The notes under the pieces were generated by a model. That model was not told where the DNA came from and made no database searches. It saw nothing but the letters and a program-made list of their open reading frames with translations. Below are positions 35,562-44,060 of a DNA stretch of 64,000 bases, in pieces (the first letter of the stretch is position 1; every line of letters begins with the position of its first letter). A program made the translations under genes and the position numbers. The stretch is from Haloferax sp. Atlit-12N (lineage in GTDB: Archaea; Halobacteriota; Halobacteria; Halobacteriales; Haloferacaceae), in assembly GCF_003383095.1 (NCBI RefSeq), contig NZ_PSYW01000001.1:1364001-1428000 (forward strand). The letters are read 5' to 3'.

Positions 35562-37103
35562 ATGACTGCCGAGTCGCCCGAGAACGTCCTCTTCGTCGTC
35601 ATGGACACGGTCCGGAAGGACCACCTCACGCCGTACGGCTACGACCGCCCGACGACGCCGGGGCTCGACCGATTCGCCGACGAGGCGACCGTCTTCGAGC
35701 AGGCCGTCGCGCCCGCGCCGTGGACGCTCCCGGTCCACGCCTCGCTTTTCACCGGGATGTACCCGAGCCAACACGGGGCCGACCAGGAGAACCCCTACCT
35801 CGAAGGCGCGACGACCCTCGCCGAGACGCTCTCGGCGGCCGGCTACGACACCGCCTGTTACTCCTCGAATGCGTGGATAACGCCCTACACGCACCTGACC
35901 GACGGCTTCGCCGAGCAGGACAACTTCTTCGAGGTCATGCCCGGCGAGTTCCTGTCTGGCCCGCTGGCGAAGGCGTGGAAGACGATGAACGACAGCGACG
36001 CGCTCCGGACGCTCGCGGATAAGCTCGTCAGCCTCGGCAACACCGCCCACGAGTATCTCGCCGGCGGCGAGGGCGCGGACTCGAAGACACCCGCGGTTAT
36101 CGACCAGACCATCGACTTCGTCGACGACTCCGAGGAGTTCTTCGCGTTCGTCAACCTCATGGACGCGCACCTGCCGTACCACCCGCCCGAGGAGTACAAA
36201 GAGCGCTTCGCGCCCGGCGTCGATTCGACCGAGGTCTGCCAGAACTCCAAGGAGTACAACGCCGGAGCCTACGAGATTGGCGACGACGAGTGGGAGGACA
36301 TCCGCGGGCTCTACGACGCCGAAATCGCCCACATCGACGACCAACTCACCCGGCTGTTCGACCACCTGAAAGAGACCGGCCGCTGGGACGACACCATGGT
36401 CGTCGTCTGCGCCGACCACGGCGAACTCCACGGCGAACACGGCCTCTACGGCCACGAGTTCTGCCTGTACGACCCGCTCATCAACGTCCCACTCATGGTC
36501 AAACACCCCGACCTCGGCGCGGACCGCCGCGACGACCAGGTCGAACTGGTCGACCTCTACCACACGGTCCTCGACTCGCTCGGCGTCGAGGGCGGCGAGC
36601 CCGCGAGCCCCGGCGACGACGCGGTCGCCCTCGACCGCACGCGCTCGCTCCTGTCGGCCGACTACCGGGAGTTCGCGCGCGCGGCGAACGACGACCCCGG
36701 TCAGCGCCGAAACGGCGAGTACGCCTTCGTCGAGTACTCTCGTCCGGTGGTCGAACTCAAGCAGTTGGAGGAGAAGGCCGCGAGCGCCGGCATCGAACTC
36801 CCCGAGGACTCGCGGTTCTACTCCCGGATGCGGGCGGCGCGACGGGTCGACGCCAAGTACGTCCGAATCGACCGCGTCCCTGACGAGGCCTACCGCATCG
36901 ACGCCGACCCCGACGAGACCGAGAACGTCGCCGACTCAGACGATGAGGCGGTCGCCGAGACGGAGGCCGCCCTCGCGGAGTTCGAAGACGCCATCGGCGG
37001 CGCGTGGACCGACGCGCTCGACACCGACGTGTCGGACGACTCCGTAGACCAGATGGACGACGAGACACAGGACCGACTGCGCGACCTCGGCTACCTCGAA
37101 TAG
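35562..37103 (+). CDS. sulfatase/alkaline phosphatase superfamily protein
   Basis: 513 residues. Metal site residues lie in NVLFVVMDTVRKDHLTPYGY and VVCADHGELHGEHGLYGHE. In the position of the catalytic Cys/Ser of true sulfatases the sequence reads PWTLPVHASLFTG, so threonine replaces the formylglycine residue; this is common in haloarchaeal paralogues, which may act as phosphoesterases or phosphoglycerol transferases. A TTTTATCG box about 28 bases before the ATG suggests a leaderless promoter. C-terminus MDDETQDRLRDLGYLE is typical. Confidence 0.88.
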   Translation: MTAESPENVLFVVMDTVRKDHLTPYGYDRPTTPGLDRFADEATVFEQAVAPAPWTLPVHASLFTGMYPSQHGADQENPYLEGATTLAETLSAAGYDTACYSSNAWITPYTHLTDGFAEQDNFFEVMPGEFLSGPLAKAWKTMNDSDALRTLADKLVSLGNTAHEYLAGGEGADSKTPAVIDQTIDFVDDSEEFFAFVNLMDAHLPYHPPEEYKERFAPGVDSTEVCQNSKEYNAGAYEIGDDEWEDIRGLYDAEIAHIDDQLTRLFDHLKETGRWDDTMVVVCADHGELHGEHGLYGHEFCLYDPLINVPLMVKHPDLGADRRDDQVELVDLYHTVLDSLGVEGGEPASPGDDAVALDRTRSLLSADYREFARAANDDPGQRRNGEYAFVEYSRPVVELKQLEEKAASAGIELPEDSRFYSRMRAARRVDAKYVRIDRVPDEAYRIDADPDETENVADSDDEAVAETEAALAEFEDAIGGAWTDALDTDVSDDSVDQMDDETQDRLRDLGYLE

Positions 37104-37126
37104 CGACCGAAGCCGGGGCTACTCGC

Positions 37127-38023
37127 TTAGCGTATCCCTGCTCCTCGCTCCCACGCCCGAAGGAGCGCCGCGAGCGTCCGGTTCGTCGGCACCTCGAAGC
37201 CGTGTTCGGCGGCGATATCGACCACCGCGCCGTTGATAGCGTCGACCTCGGTCCGCTTTTCGGCCGCGACGTCCTGCAACATCGACGAGCGGTTCGCGGC
37301 GGTCTTTTCGACCACCCGGCCGACCGCCTCGCGGGCGACGCGATTCGGGAGCGACACGCGCTCTAATCGGGCGACTCGGGCCGTCTCGCGGGCCGCCCGG
37401 TGTGCGAGTTCACCGGCGTCGTCGCCCGCGAGCGCGCCGTTTTCGACCCGTGAGAGCGCGGTGACCGCGTTGATTCCGGCGTTGACCGCGAGTTTCTCCC
37501 AGCGCCGCCTCGGCATGTCGGTGGCGACGAGCGTGTTGAGCCCCGCGTCTCGGAACGCCTTGCCGACGCGCTCCGCGAGTGCATCAGGCCCGCCGTCGAG
37601 CGCTCCCAAGACGACCCGACCGACGCCGGTACACTCGACGCGACCCGGTTCGACGAGCCGCGCCCCGTAGGTCGCCGTCCCCGCGAGAACCGGCGCATCG
37701 AGGCGAGAAACGAGCGTCTCCTCGGTGAGCCCATTTTGAAGCGACAGCACCGCGCCCACGTCGCAGTCGGCGAGCGCGTCGGCCGCCGCTGCGGTGTCGA
37801 ACGATTTGACGGTAACGAGTGCGAGGTCCGCCGAGTGGCCCGTCTCGGTCGTCGTCGCGGCCGGTGAGACGTGTGCCGACTCGGCACCGACGATATCGAG
37901 CCCGGCCGCCGACACCCGCGCCGCGTGCGGGTCGCGGGCGACGAGCGTCACGTCGTGGACCGACGCGAGGAGGCCGCCGACGAGCGTGCCCAGACTGCCC
38001 GCGCCGAAGACGAGAATTCGCAT
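37127..38023 (-). CDS. panE: 2-dehydropantoate 2-reductase-like protein
   Basis: 298 residues from the ATG at 38023 (MRILVFGAGSLGTLVGGLL). The N-terminal Rossmann motif FGAGSLGTLVG and the ApbA/PanE C-terminal domain (RRRWEKLAVNAGINAVTALS with the conserved lysine and Asn) are present. It reduces ketopantoate to pantoate with NADPH in coenzyme A synthesis, or is a paralogue of that enzyme. It is 24 bases from the convergent sulfatase stop. Confidence 0.88.
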   Translation of the reverse strand: MRILVFGAGSLGTLVGGLLASVHDVTLVARDPHAARVSAAGLDIVGAESAHVSPAATTTETGHSADLALVTVKSFDTAAAADALADCDVGAVLSLQNGLTEETLVSRLDAPVLAGTATYGARLVEPGRVECTGVGRVVLGALDGGPDALAERVGKAFRDAGLNTLVATDMPRRRWEKLAVNAGINAVTALSRVENGALAGDDAGELAHRAARETARVARLERVSLPNRVAREAVGRVVEKTAANRSSMLQDVAAEKRTEVDAINGAVVDIAAEHGFEVPTNRTLAALLRAWERGAGIR

Positions 38024-38093
38024 GGCTATCCGTACTCGGCGGACGACAAAAATAACGAGTTTCGCGGCGCGGCGGTCGAATCGAGGACGTCTC

Positions 38094-38381
38094 TCAGTCC
38101 TCGGTCCAGTAGTAGAGTTTCTCGCGCTCGGCACCGCAGTTCGGGCACGTGTCGGGGAGCCCGTCGAGGTCACCCATCTCGCCACAGTCGCTGCACCGCC
38201 ACATCAACTCGGCCTCGCCGAACTCGTGGCCGGCGCGCTCGTGTTCGACGGACATCCCGGCGAGTCCGTCGCGAGTCGTCACGAAGAAGCCGTCGTCGTC
38301 GAAACCGCGGATGCTCCCGAGTTTGGTTCCGTCCTCCGCGTACACCGTCATTCCCACCGTCGGCTGTGTCTCGTCAGCCAT
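38094..38381 (-). CDS. rubredoxin-like zinc-ribbon protein (DUF7130-like)
   Basis: 95 residues. An N-terminal PRC-barrel-like half (VGMTVYAEDGTKLGSIRGFD) is joined to a C-terminal rubredoxin/zinc-ribbon knuckle pair CSDCGEM...CPNCGAER. The mix of a PRC-like strand pattern and a rubredoxin-type ribbon is typical of this haloarchaeal family; redox or adaptor function is unknown. It lies 71 bases upstream of the PanE-like gene on the same strand. Confidence 0.8.
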   Translation of the reverse strand: MADETQPTVGMTVYAEDGTKLGSIRGFDDDGFFVTTRDGLAGMSVEHERAGHEFGEAELMWRCSDCGEMGDLDGLPDTCPNCGAEREKLYYWTED

Positions 38382-38726
38382 ATGTGACTATTCGTCGCGC
38401 AAGCGGATAAAAAGGAACGGCCGAACCGGTGACGAGAGCTTGCAGAAGGTTCGGCCACTCACGGGGCGAGTATAAATAATAAACCAGATACCGCGATATA
38501 GAATTGAATCTATGCCGCTCGTGGCTCAGTATCCTCGCTACGAGTGCTGGGTCGGCGGTAACGGAGACGAGGTAGTTTGGGGTCTCGCGCGCGCATGAGA
38601 AACACTAGAAGGGACACTAGTGAGCAGAGTCAGCGAGTGACGTACGATACTGAGAGAGATTAACAGGAATAGCTCATTAGAGACCAATTGTGCGGGTCGA
38701 AGGCCAGGTTTCGCGAGCGGCTACAC
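38382..38726. other. non-coding stretch between polC repeats and rubredoxin-like gene
   Basis: About 340 bases with no convincing gene. A plus-strand TATA-like GTATAAATAATAAACC (about 38469-38485) precedes a short frame at 38512-38598 (MPLVAQYPRYECWVGGNG, then 10 more residues), which I do not trust as a gene. The sequence is neither coding-like nor AT-rich throughout. It could hold an untranslated RNA. Confidence 0.3.
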
Positions 38727-38748
38727 CGCTCGACTCGCAAAACCTGGA
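38704..38748. repeat. long imperfect hairpin beside the polC 3' repeats
   Basis: CCAGGTTT and CGAGCGG on the left pair with CCGCTCG and AAACCTGG on the right, with a short loop CTACA and one small bulge. The right arm is the first part of the 97-base repeat. On the polC strand it would fold after all copies of the repeat and may stop transcription or protect the mRNA end. Confidence 0.5.
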
Positions 38749-38990
38749 GGAAAAAACCGACCTAGACTACATGAAGTCCGCGATGCCCGACTGTTCGTTC
38801 TCCACTTTTTCCGAGTCTCGCTCCGCTCGACTCGCAAAACCTGGAGGAAAAACCGACCGCTAGACTACATGAAGTCCGCGATACCCGACTGCTCGTTCTC
38901 CACTTTTTCCGAGTCTCGCTCCGCTCGACTCGCAAAACCTGGAGGAAAAAACCGACCTAGACTACATGAAGTCCGCGATGCCCGACTGTT
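38727..38990 (-). repeat. tandem repeat of the polC 3' end and terminator (about 97-98 bp unit, 2 full copies plus the gene's own)
   Basis: Three copies of the block CGACTCGCAAAACCTGGAGG (starting 38731, 38828, 38926), each followed by an A-run and then CTACATGAAGTCCGCGAT. The third block joins the authentic polC 3' end. On the polC strand each unit encodes the end of polC (QSGIADFM-stop, or a close variant), then T-runs of 5-6 bases and a CGAGTC/GACTCG hairpin. Copies one and two differ from the gene upstream of the last 9 codons (VENEQSGIADFM instead of NDKNKQSGIADFM). Confidence 0.85.
38946..38951 (-). terminator. oligo-T tract after polC
   Basis: Six T residues on the minus strand, 11 bases past the polC stop. 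Archaeal transcription often ends in such tracts. The same tract is repeated in the two upstream copies of the 97-base unit (38751-38756, six; 38848-38852, five), giving three stop signals in a row. Confidence 0.55.
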
Positions 38991-41900
38991 TGTTCTTGTC
39001 GTTCTCGAAGACTGATTCGAGGCTCTTTTCGAGCACTTCGAGGCGCTGTTTCGTGTAGTCGCGGCAGTCGAACTCCTCTGCCACCTGAATCGCGGTGTCC
39101 ATGTACTTGTTCACGGAGCCCTGGTGAACCGTGAGGTTCACCCGGCCGCCGCACTCGCGGCAGTCGCCCGAAAGCGGCATCCGTCGGTACTTCTCGCCGC
39201 AGTCGAGACACCGCGTCTCCTGTCGCGAGAAGGCGCGGAGGTTCCCGATGAGGTCCGGCAGGAAGTGGTACTCGATGACGCGCTCGGCCACGTCAGTCTC
39301 GTCGACCGCCCGGAGTTTCCGCGCGAGGAACAACTGGGCGTCCATCTTGTCCATCATCGACCCGAGGGTCTTGTACGCAGAGAGGTCGGGTCCGGCGGCG
39401 ATATCTGTGGTGTCGTGGGTGTGGTCGAACCCGGTGTACTCGCGGTCGGTTCCGAGGTACTCCTCGGCGATGGTGACCTCGTCTTCCCAGTCGTCGGGGT
39501 CTTCCATCCGGAGGGTCGCCTCGTAGAACTCGCGGGGGTACTGCCGCACGATGTCCATGTTGTGCGCCTCGTCGTCGATTTCCGAGGGGTCGATGCGCGA
39601 GGACATGACGAGCGGCGCGTCCATCTGCCCGCCGCGCTTGTCGGGGAGGTATTCTTTCGAGAAGTTGAGAAGACCGTCCATGAGGAGCATGACACAGTCT
39701 TCGTCACCGTCGCACTGTGCGACGTGGAGGTCGTTGGCGACCAGCGAGTTGGTGTCTTCGACGGTCAACGAGTAAGTGTGGTCGATATCGCTTTCGAGGT
39801 ATTCGACCGAGACGACTTCGTCGAGCCACGTGTCCCCGCCGTCCGAGAAGAGACGCTGGCTTCGGATGTCCGTGTCGTCGAGAGCGTTCGCCAGCGCCTC
39901 GCTCTTTCGAGGGAGGTGGAAACCGACTTCCTCGGCGAATCGAACCGCGTTCTCCGACGTGAGTTTGAGGACCCACGAGTCGAACGTCGGGACCCCGTCT
40001 CCGTCGTAGAACTCCGCCACCGCACCTGTTTGTGGTGTTCGGCGCTCAGAATAGGTCTTCGAGGCGATGCCGAAGCGTTTGAGCGCGGCAACGAGGTCGC
40101 GTTTGAGGTCGTCGCTCACGGTGTGTGCGCGAACTTCCACACGGTCCGAAGACGCGCTTCCGTCGCCGGAGAAGTACGCCGACAGGAAGGACCGAAGAAC
40201 TGGCTTGGGACCGGTGAGTATCGAGCCCGGGATGCGTTTGTCCTCGGCGCGCGACCCGCATCCGATGACGTCCGCAAACAGCGACTGCACGAGTCGGCTC
40301 GAAACCGTGACTTTCCACTCGTTTTCCTCGAACGCGTCGACGCCGAGAGCTTCGTTAACTGTATTGAGGATGCGTTCGCGGGCGAGTTCGTCCGGAATAC
40401 AGATAGTCGTCTGGTAGCAGTTTCCAGGCGACGTTCTCGTGAATCCTTCTGCGGCGTAGTATCCCAGTACAGTTCCGAACGCCTCGTCGATATCGAGCAC
40501 TCTCGGAACGGTCGCGGTATCGCGACGAACGCCGAGAGATATCTCACGCGGAAGCGCGTCGACGACCGTTTCGGTGTCTCCGAGAACCTCCACGAACACC
40601 GATGCCGGAACGCTGTCGCGAGAGACCCAGTTGTAAACCGTCGAATCGCTCCGTCCGAGCAGTTCAGCGACCGGTTTTAGGTAGCCGTTCGATTCCGTAT
40701 GCTCGTCGAATAGCGACCGGATTCGGTCCGCACCGAGCCCCCGAATCATCAGGTCTTCGGCCGGTATCGACTCGCCGTTCAGGAACTCATCGAGCAAGTC
40801 GAACTGGGCCGGGTCCGCGTCGATGTCGACGCGCTTGGGCGACGGAAGCACGTCGCCTTCGTCAAGGTCGTGCGCGGGAATCCGCGTGAATCCGCTGTCG
40901 TCGGCTCGAATCACCGTGTGGTCCGGGGTGAGCGTTAGTTCTCTCCCGCCACGGGTCTCGATGCGGACGAGGTGGTCCTGTGCGACATGCTTAGAGACTG
41001 CTTCGACCGGTTTGACCGTCTCTCGGCCGTCTCTAGTTAGAGACGGAACGTACACGTCTCCGTCCAGCTCCTGAACGAGCGTCCCGAAGTCGTCGGTCTC
41101 CGGGTCATCGAGCCGCTTCTCGACGAGCGTTCGAACCTCGTCGTATCGCCACTGGTCGGTCTCGTCTCGGTACCAGACCTTCGTCTCCGGATGGAAGCAG
41201 TTCCGACGTTTCGCGGCGTGAAAGTACGGATGGGCGTATCCGACCGCGGCGGTCGTGAATCCGACAACTCTGCCGACGACCGCGGCGGAGGTGTGGGGAG
41301 CCATCCCGAAGACGAGTTCGCCGATGAGGTCGTCCCGCTCTTCGATTTCGTAGAAGCGGTTGACGCCGTAGAACTGTTCGAGGAGGTCGTCGACGAAGTC
41401 GGCGGTCTGCATCATGTGCTGCGCCGCGCCGTTCGAGAGGACGATGTCCTGTACTTTGAGTTCGACCAGTTGGTCGTCGAACCGGAGGGGTTCGCCGTCG
41501 ATGTCGGTCTCGTAGCCGAGTTCGCGGAAGTGGTCGGCGGTCACGTCGAGTTCCTCGGGGCGGACCGCGGTGACGGGCAGGTCGGTCATGTCGTAGCGGA
41601 CGGTGCCGTCTTTGAACGACGACACGTCGTGTTTCGCCCGCAGGACGCCCTTCTCGATTGGTTCGGGCGTCTTATTCGCCGAGGTGAGCCCCTTCACGCC
41701 CTTGAGAATCTGGAACGACGACTCGCGCTCGCCGACGCGTTCGAGGGCGTCGCGGTACTCGGTGTTCAGGTCGATGTCCTGCCACTCGGCGCTCTCGACG
41801 TCCCACTCACAGCGCTCGCAGTAGACGCGGCCGGACTCGTCGGGTTCGATGACGGACCCGCAGTCGTCGCACTCGTAGTGGGGTTCGGTGTGGCCGCCGC

Positions 41901-44058
41901 AGTCGGGGCACTTCGACTTGAACCCGAACGCGCCGCAGTCGGGGCACTTACGCTGGCCGAGGCGGACCGAAATCTGGCCGCGCTTGCCGGACTCGCCGCG
42001 GTGTCTGGCGGCGTCGCCCACGTCGCGCTGGCTCCCGCCGGCCTCGCCGATGGGAAACAGCGTGTGGACGGCCGGCGAGAGGTCGCGGCGCTCGGACTTC
42101 TCCGGGCGTCCCATGCGGTTGCCGATACGGGTGGGTGCGCGCTCGCGGATGGTGAACGGTGCGACCTCGTTGACAGCCTCGACGGCGTTGTCGCCGTCGT
42201 CCCACTCGCGGGCGTGCTCGGAGAGGTCATCGAGTTCCCACGTCCGCTCGCGGTCGTCAGTGAGGCCGAGGCTCCGGGCGAGCGGTCGCCAAACGGGAAC
42301 CCGGAGCGTCTCGTCGGTCTGTCGGTGGGCGACGAGCAGGTGTTCGAGCGCCTCCCGAATCTCGGGCGTGTTGTCGAGGACGAGCGTGCCCTGCAGTCCG
42401 CGCTCGGGTTCGTTGTCGTGTTCGAGCGCGGCGGCCGTGCCGCCGTCGGCTTCGGCGGCGACGACCTCGCCGGCCGCGACGACGTCGGCGAGCGTGTCGA
42501 ACCGCTCGACCGAGATGTCGTGCCAGAGGTAAGTGTAGGTGGGATGGAGCGGGGCGTCGAACTCGGTCGCCCACGAGAGGGCCTGTTCGACCGACGGCTC
42601 TTCGAGGTCGACCGCGGGGTCGTCGCGGAGCGCCTGCACGTTGGCCTCGGTCGTCTCGAAGTCCTGAATCCACCACTCGAAGACGTACGAGGCGGGCGCG
42701 AGCGAGTGGTTGTTCTCGACGAACTCGCCGAAGTTGACGAGGTACTCGCCGAGGTCGAGAATCTTCTCGACGCCGTTCTGGAGTTCCTCGGCCTCCTCGG
42801 GGTCGTCGATGCGGCGCACGTCGCCGTTGGCGAGTCTGACCGTCGGCCCCTCGATGGAGTCGACGGGGACGACGCCACCGGCCTTCCCGGGGCGTTCGGT
42901 CTTGATTTGCGTGCCGGTGGCGATGAAGTCGTCTACGATGTGCATCGTCGCGGGGTGGACGCCTGCGGTCGCGAAGCCGTGGTTGCGAGCGCGGCCGTAC
43001 CGGAGGCGGAAGCCGCCGGGCGCGGAGGGGTGGCCGAACACCGGGCGGCCCGCGATGAGGTCGCGGAGGAACTTGGTCGCGGGTTCGACGCGGGTCGGTC
43101 CGTCGGGCGCGTCGCCCTCGGCGTCGCCGGCGTCTGCGTCCGGGTCACCCTCGGCGTCGTCGGCTTCGTCGCCGTCGTCTCCCGCGTCGTCGGCCTTCGC
43201 GGCCTTGCCGTCGTCTTTGCCGATGGTGCCGTCGATGAGGTCCTGAAGCCACGGCCAGTCGACCTCGTCGAGTTGGCGGGTGTAGCGCTGAATCTTCGGG
43301 GCCTTGAGGGCGATACCCTCGGCCATGACGAGACACATGCCGCCGCGGGCGGAGTTGGTATCGACGCGTTCGAGGTCGCGGTAGCCCGAGACCTCCTCGT
43401 CGCCCGTGGCCTCGCCGTCGAGCATGATGGGCATGTTCTGGGCGATGAAGCGCGACTCCTTGTCCTTCGGCGAGTACTGAAGACCGGTCTCCTTGTCGTA
43501 GAGATTAATCTCCTCGACGTAGCGCTCGACCTCGTCGGTTCGGGCCTTGTACTCGTCGATGTCGAGAAGCGACCGGGCGTAGTCGGCGACGAGCACGGAG
43601 AGCGCTTGTGCGGTGCCGCCCGCCGAGCGAATCGGGCCGGCGTAGTAGACGTTGACGAACTCCGTGCCGTCGTCGTTTTCGAGGATTTCGACACGGTCGA
43701 TGCCCTCGATGGGCGCGGCGACGACCCCCTCGGTGAGGAGGGCGACGGCGGTGCGGACCGCGCCCTCGACTTTGCCCTCGCGGGAGTCGTAGTCCCCGAC
43801 GTTGCCGTCGACGAAGTCGGTCACGAGTTCGAGCGCGGCTTCCTCGCGGGACATCTCGCCTTCGAGTTCGCGAACGCGCTCGGCGACGCCGTCGATGCCG
43901 AGGATGTTCTCCACGCGGTCGGCCATGTCCTTGGCGACCGGAATCTCGACTTCGGTCTTCGGGTCGTACCCCGTCGCCTTCGCGGCCTCCGCGAGGTCGA
44001 ACGCCTCGTCGAGGCGGGCTTCGATGCGACGGAAGTACCGGGAGTCCTCCTCGCGCAC
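38962..44058 (-). CDS. polC: DNA polymerase D large subunit (DP2) with intein
   Basis: Catalytic subunit of the euryarchaeal replicative polymerase. The 1698-residue precursor is 1203 residues of DP2 plus an intein at 954-1448. DP2 features: a glycine-rich APGGFRLRYGRARNHG block, zinc ribbons CPDC/CPDCGG/CDDCGS/CERC near 680-740, and CLDCG/CRECGG near 1620. The catalytic acidic motif CDGDED directly follows the intein. A haloarchaeal acidic insert (DDAGDDGDEADDAEGDPDAD and more) lies near residue 300. The C-terminus QSGIADFM is a PCNA-interacting (PIP) box. It starts two bases after the PPC-gene stop, so the two are likely one operon. Confidence 0.97.
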   Translation of the reverse strand: MREEDSRYFRRIEARLDEAFDLAEAAKATGYDPKTEVEIPVAKDMADRVENILGIDGVAERVRELEGEMSREEAALELVTDFVDGNVGDYDSREGKVEGAVRTAVALLTEGVVAAPIEGIDRVEILENDDGTEFVNVYYAGPIRSAGGTAQALSVLVADYARSLLDIDEYKARTDEVERYVEEINLYDKETGLQYSPKDKESRFIAQNMPIMLDGEATGDEEVSGYRDLERVDTNSARGGMCLVMAEGIALKAPKIQRYTRQLDEVDWPWLQDLIDGTIGKDDGKAAKADDAGDDGDEADDAEGDPDADAGDAEGDAPDGPTRVEPATKFLRDLIAGRPVFGHPSAPGGFRLRYGRARNHGFATAGVHPATMHIVDDFIATGTQIKTERPGKAGGVVPVDSIEGPTVRLANGDVRRIDDPEEAEELQNGVEKILDLGEYLVNFGEFVENNHSLAPASYVFEWWIQDFETTEANVQALRDDPAVDLEEPSVEQALSWATEFDAPLHPTYTYLWHDISVERFDTLADVVAAGEVVAAEADGGTAAALEHDNEPERGLQGTLVLDNTPEIREALEHLLVAHRQTDETLRVPVWRPLARSLGLTDDRERTWELDDLSEHAREWDDGDNAVEAVNEVAPFTIRERAPTRIGNRMGRPEKSERRDLSPAVHTLFPIGEAGGSQRDVGDAARHRGESGKRGQISVRLGQRKCPDCGAFGFKSKCPDCGGHTEPHYECDDCGSVIEPDESGRVYCERCEWDVESAEWQDIDLNTEYRDALERVGERESSFQILKGVKGLTSANKTPEPIEKGVLRAKHDVSSFKDGTVRYDMTDLPVTAVRPEELDVTADHFRELGYETDIDGEPLRFDDQLVELKVQDIVLSNGAAQHMMQTADFVDDLLEQFYGVNRFYEIEERDDLIGELVFGMAPHTSAAVVGRVVGFTTAAVGYAHPYFHAAKRRNCFHPETKVWYRDETDQWRYDEVRTLVEKRLDDPETDDFGTLVQELDGDVYVPSLTRDGRETVKPVEAVSKHVAQDHLVRIETRGGRELTLTPDHTVIRADDSGFTRIPAHDLDEGDVLPSPKRVDIDADPAQFDLLDEFLNGESIPAEDLMIRGLGADRIRSLFDEHTESNGYLKPVAELLGRSDSTVYNWVSRDSVPASVFVEVLGDTETVVDALPREISLGVRRDTATVPRVLDIDEAFGTVLGYYAAEGFTRTSPGNCYQTTICIPDELARERILNTVNEALGVDAFEENEWKVTVSSRLVQSLFADVIGCGSRAEDKRIPGSILTGPKPVLRSFLSAYFSGDGSASSDRVEVRAHTVSDDLKRDLVAALKRFGIASKTYSERRTPQTGAVAEFYDGDGVPTFDSWVLKLTSENAVRFAEEVGFHLPRKSEALANALDDTDIRSQRLFSDGGDTWLDEVVSVEYLESDIDHTYSLTVEDTNSLVANDLHVAQCDGDEDCVMLLMDGLLNFSKEYLPDKRGGQMDAPLVMSSRIDPSEIDDEAHNMDIVRQYPREFYEATLRMEDPDDWEDEVTIAEEYLGTDREYTGFDHTHDTTDIAAGPDLSAYKTLGSMMDKMDAQLFLARKLRAVDETDVAERVIEYHFLPDLIGNLRAFSRQETRCLDCGEKYRRMPLSGDCRECGGRVNLTVHQGSVNKYMDTAIQVAEEFDCRDYTKQRLEVLEKSLESVFENDKNKQSGIADFM
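39715..41199 (-). mobile_element. intein in DP2 with LAGLIDADG homing endonuclease
   Basis: 495 codons between HAAKRRN and CDGDED of the host motif. Block A is CFHPETKVWY with Cys1. Block B is LTPDHTVIR. Endonuclease motifs are LGYYAAEG and LSAYFSGDG, both retaining the acidic residue. A DNA-binding HTH-like stretch (AELLGRSDSTVYNWVS) precedes the first. Block F/G ends YSLTVEDTNSLVANDLHVAQ, so the last intein residue is Gln instead of the usual Asn, as known for Pol-II inteins of Pyrococcus. The +1 residue is Cys. Codon use is somewhat less GC-rich than the extein, as expected for a mobile element. Confidence 0.95.
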
Positions 44059-44060
44059 GG

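Noticed and set aside
38512-38598. Short frame MPLVAQYPRYECWVGGNG and 10 more residues
   Set aside because: No family, no Shine-Dalgarno, only a weak TATA-like stretch; listed as spacer content instead.
38727-38990. Possible CRISPR array
   Set aside because: Only two or three direct copies of a long 97-base unit with no spacers; copies contain a gene end and a terminator.
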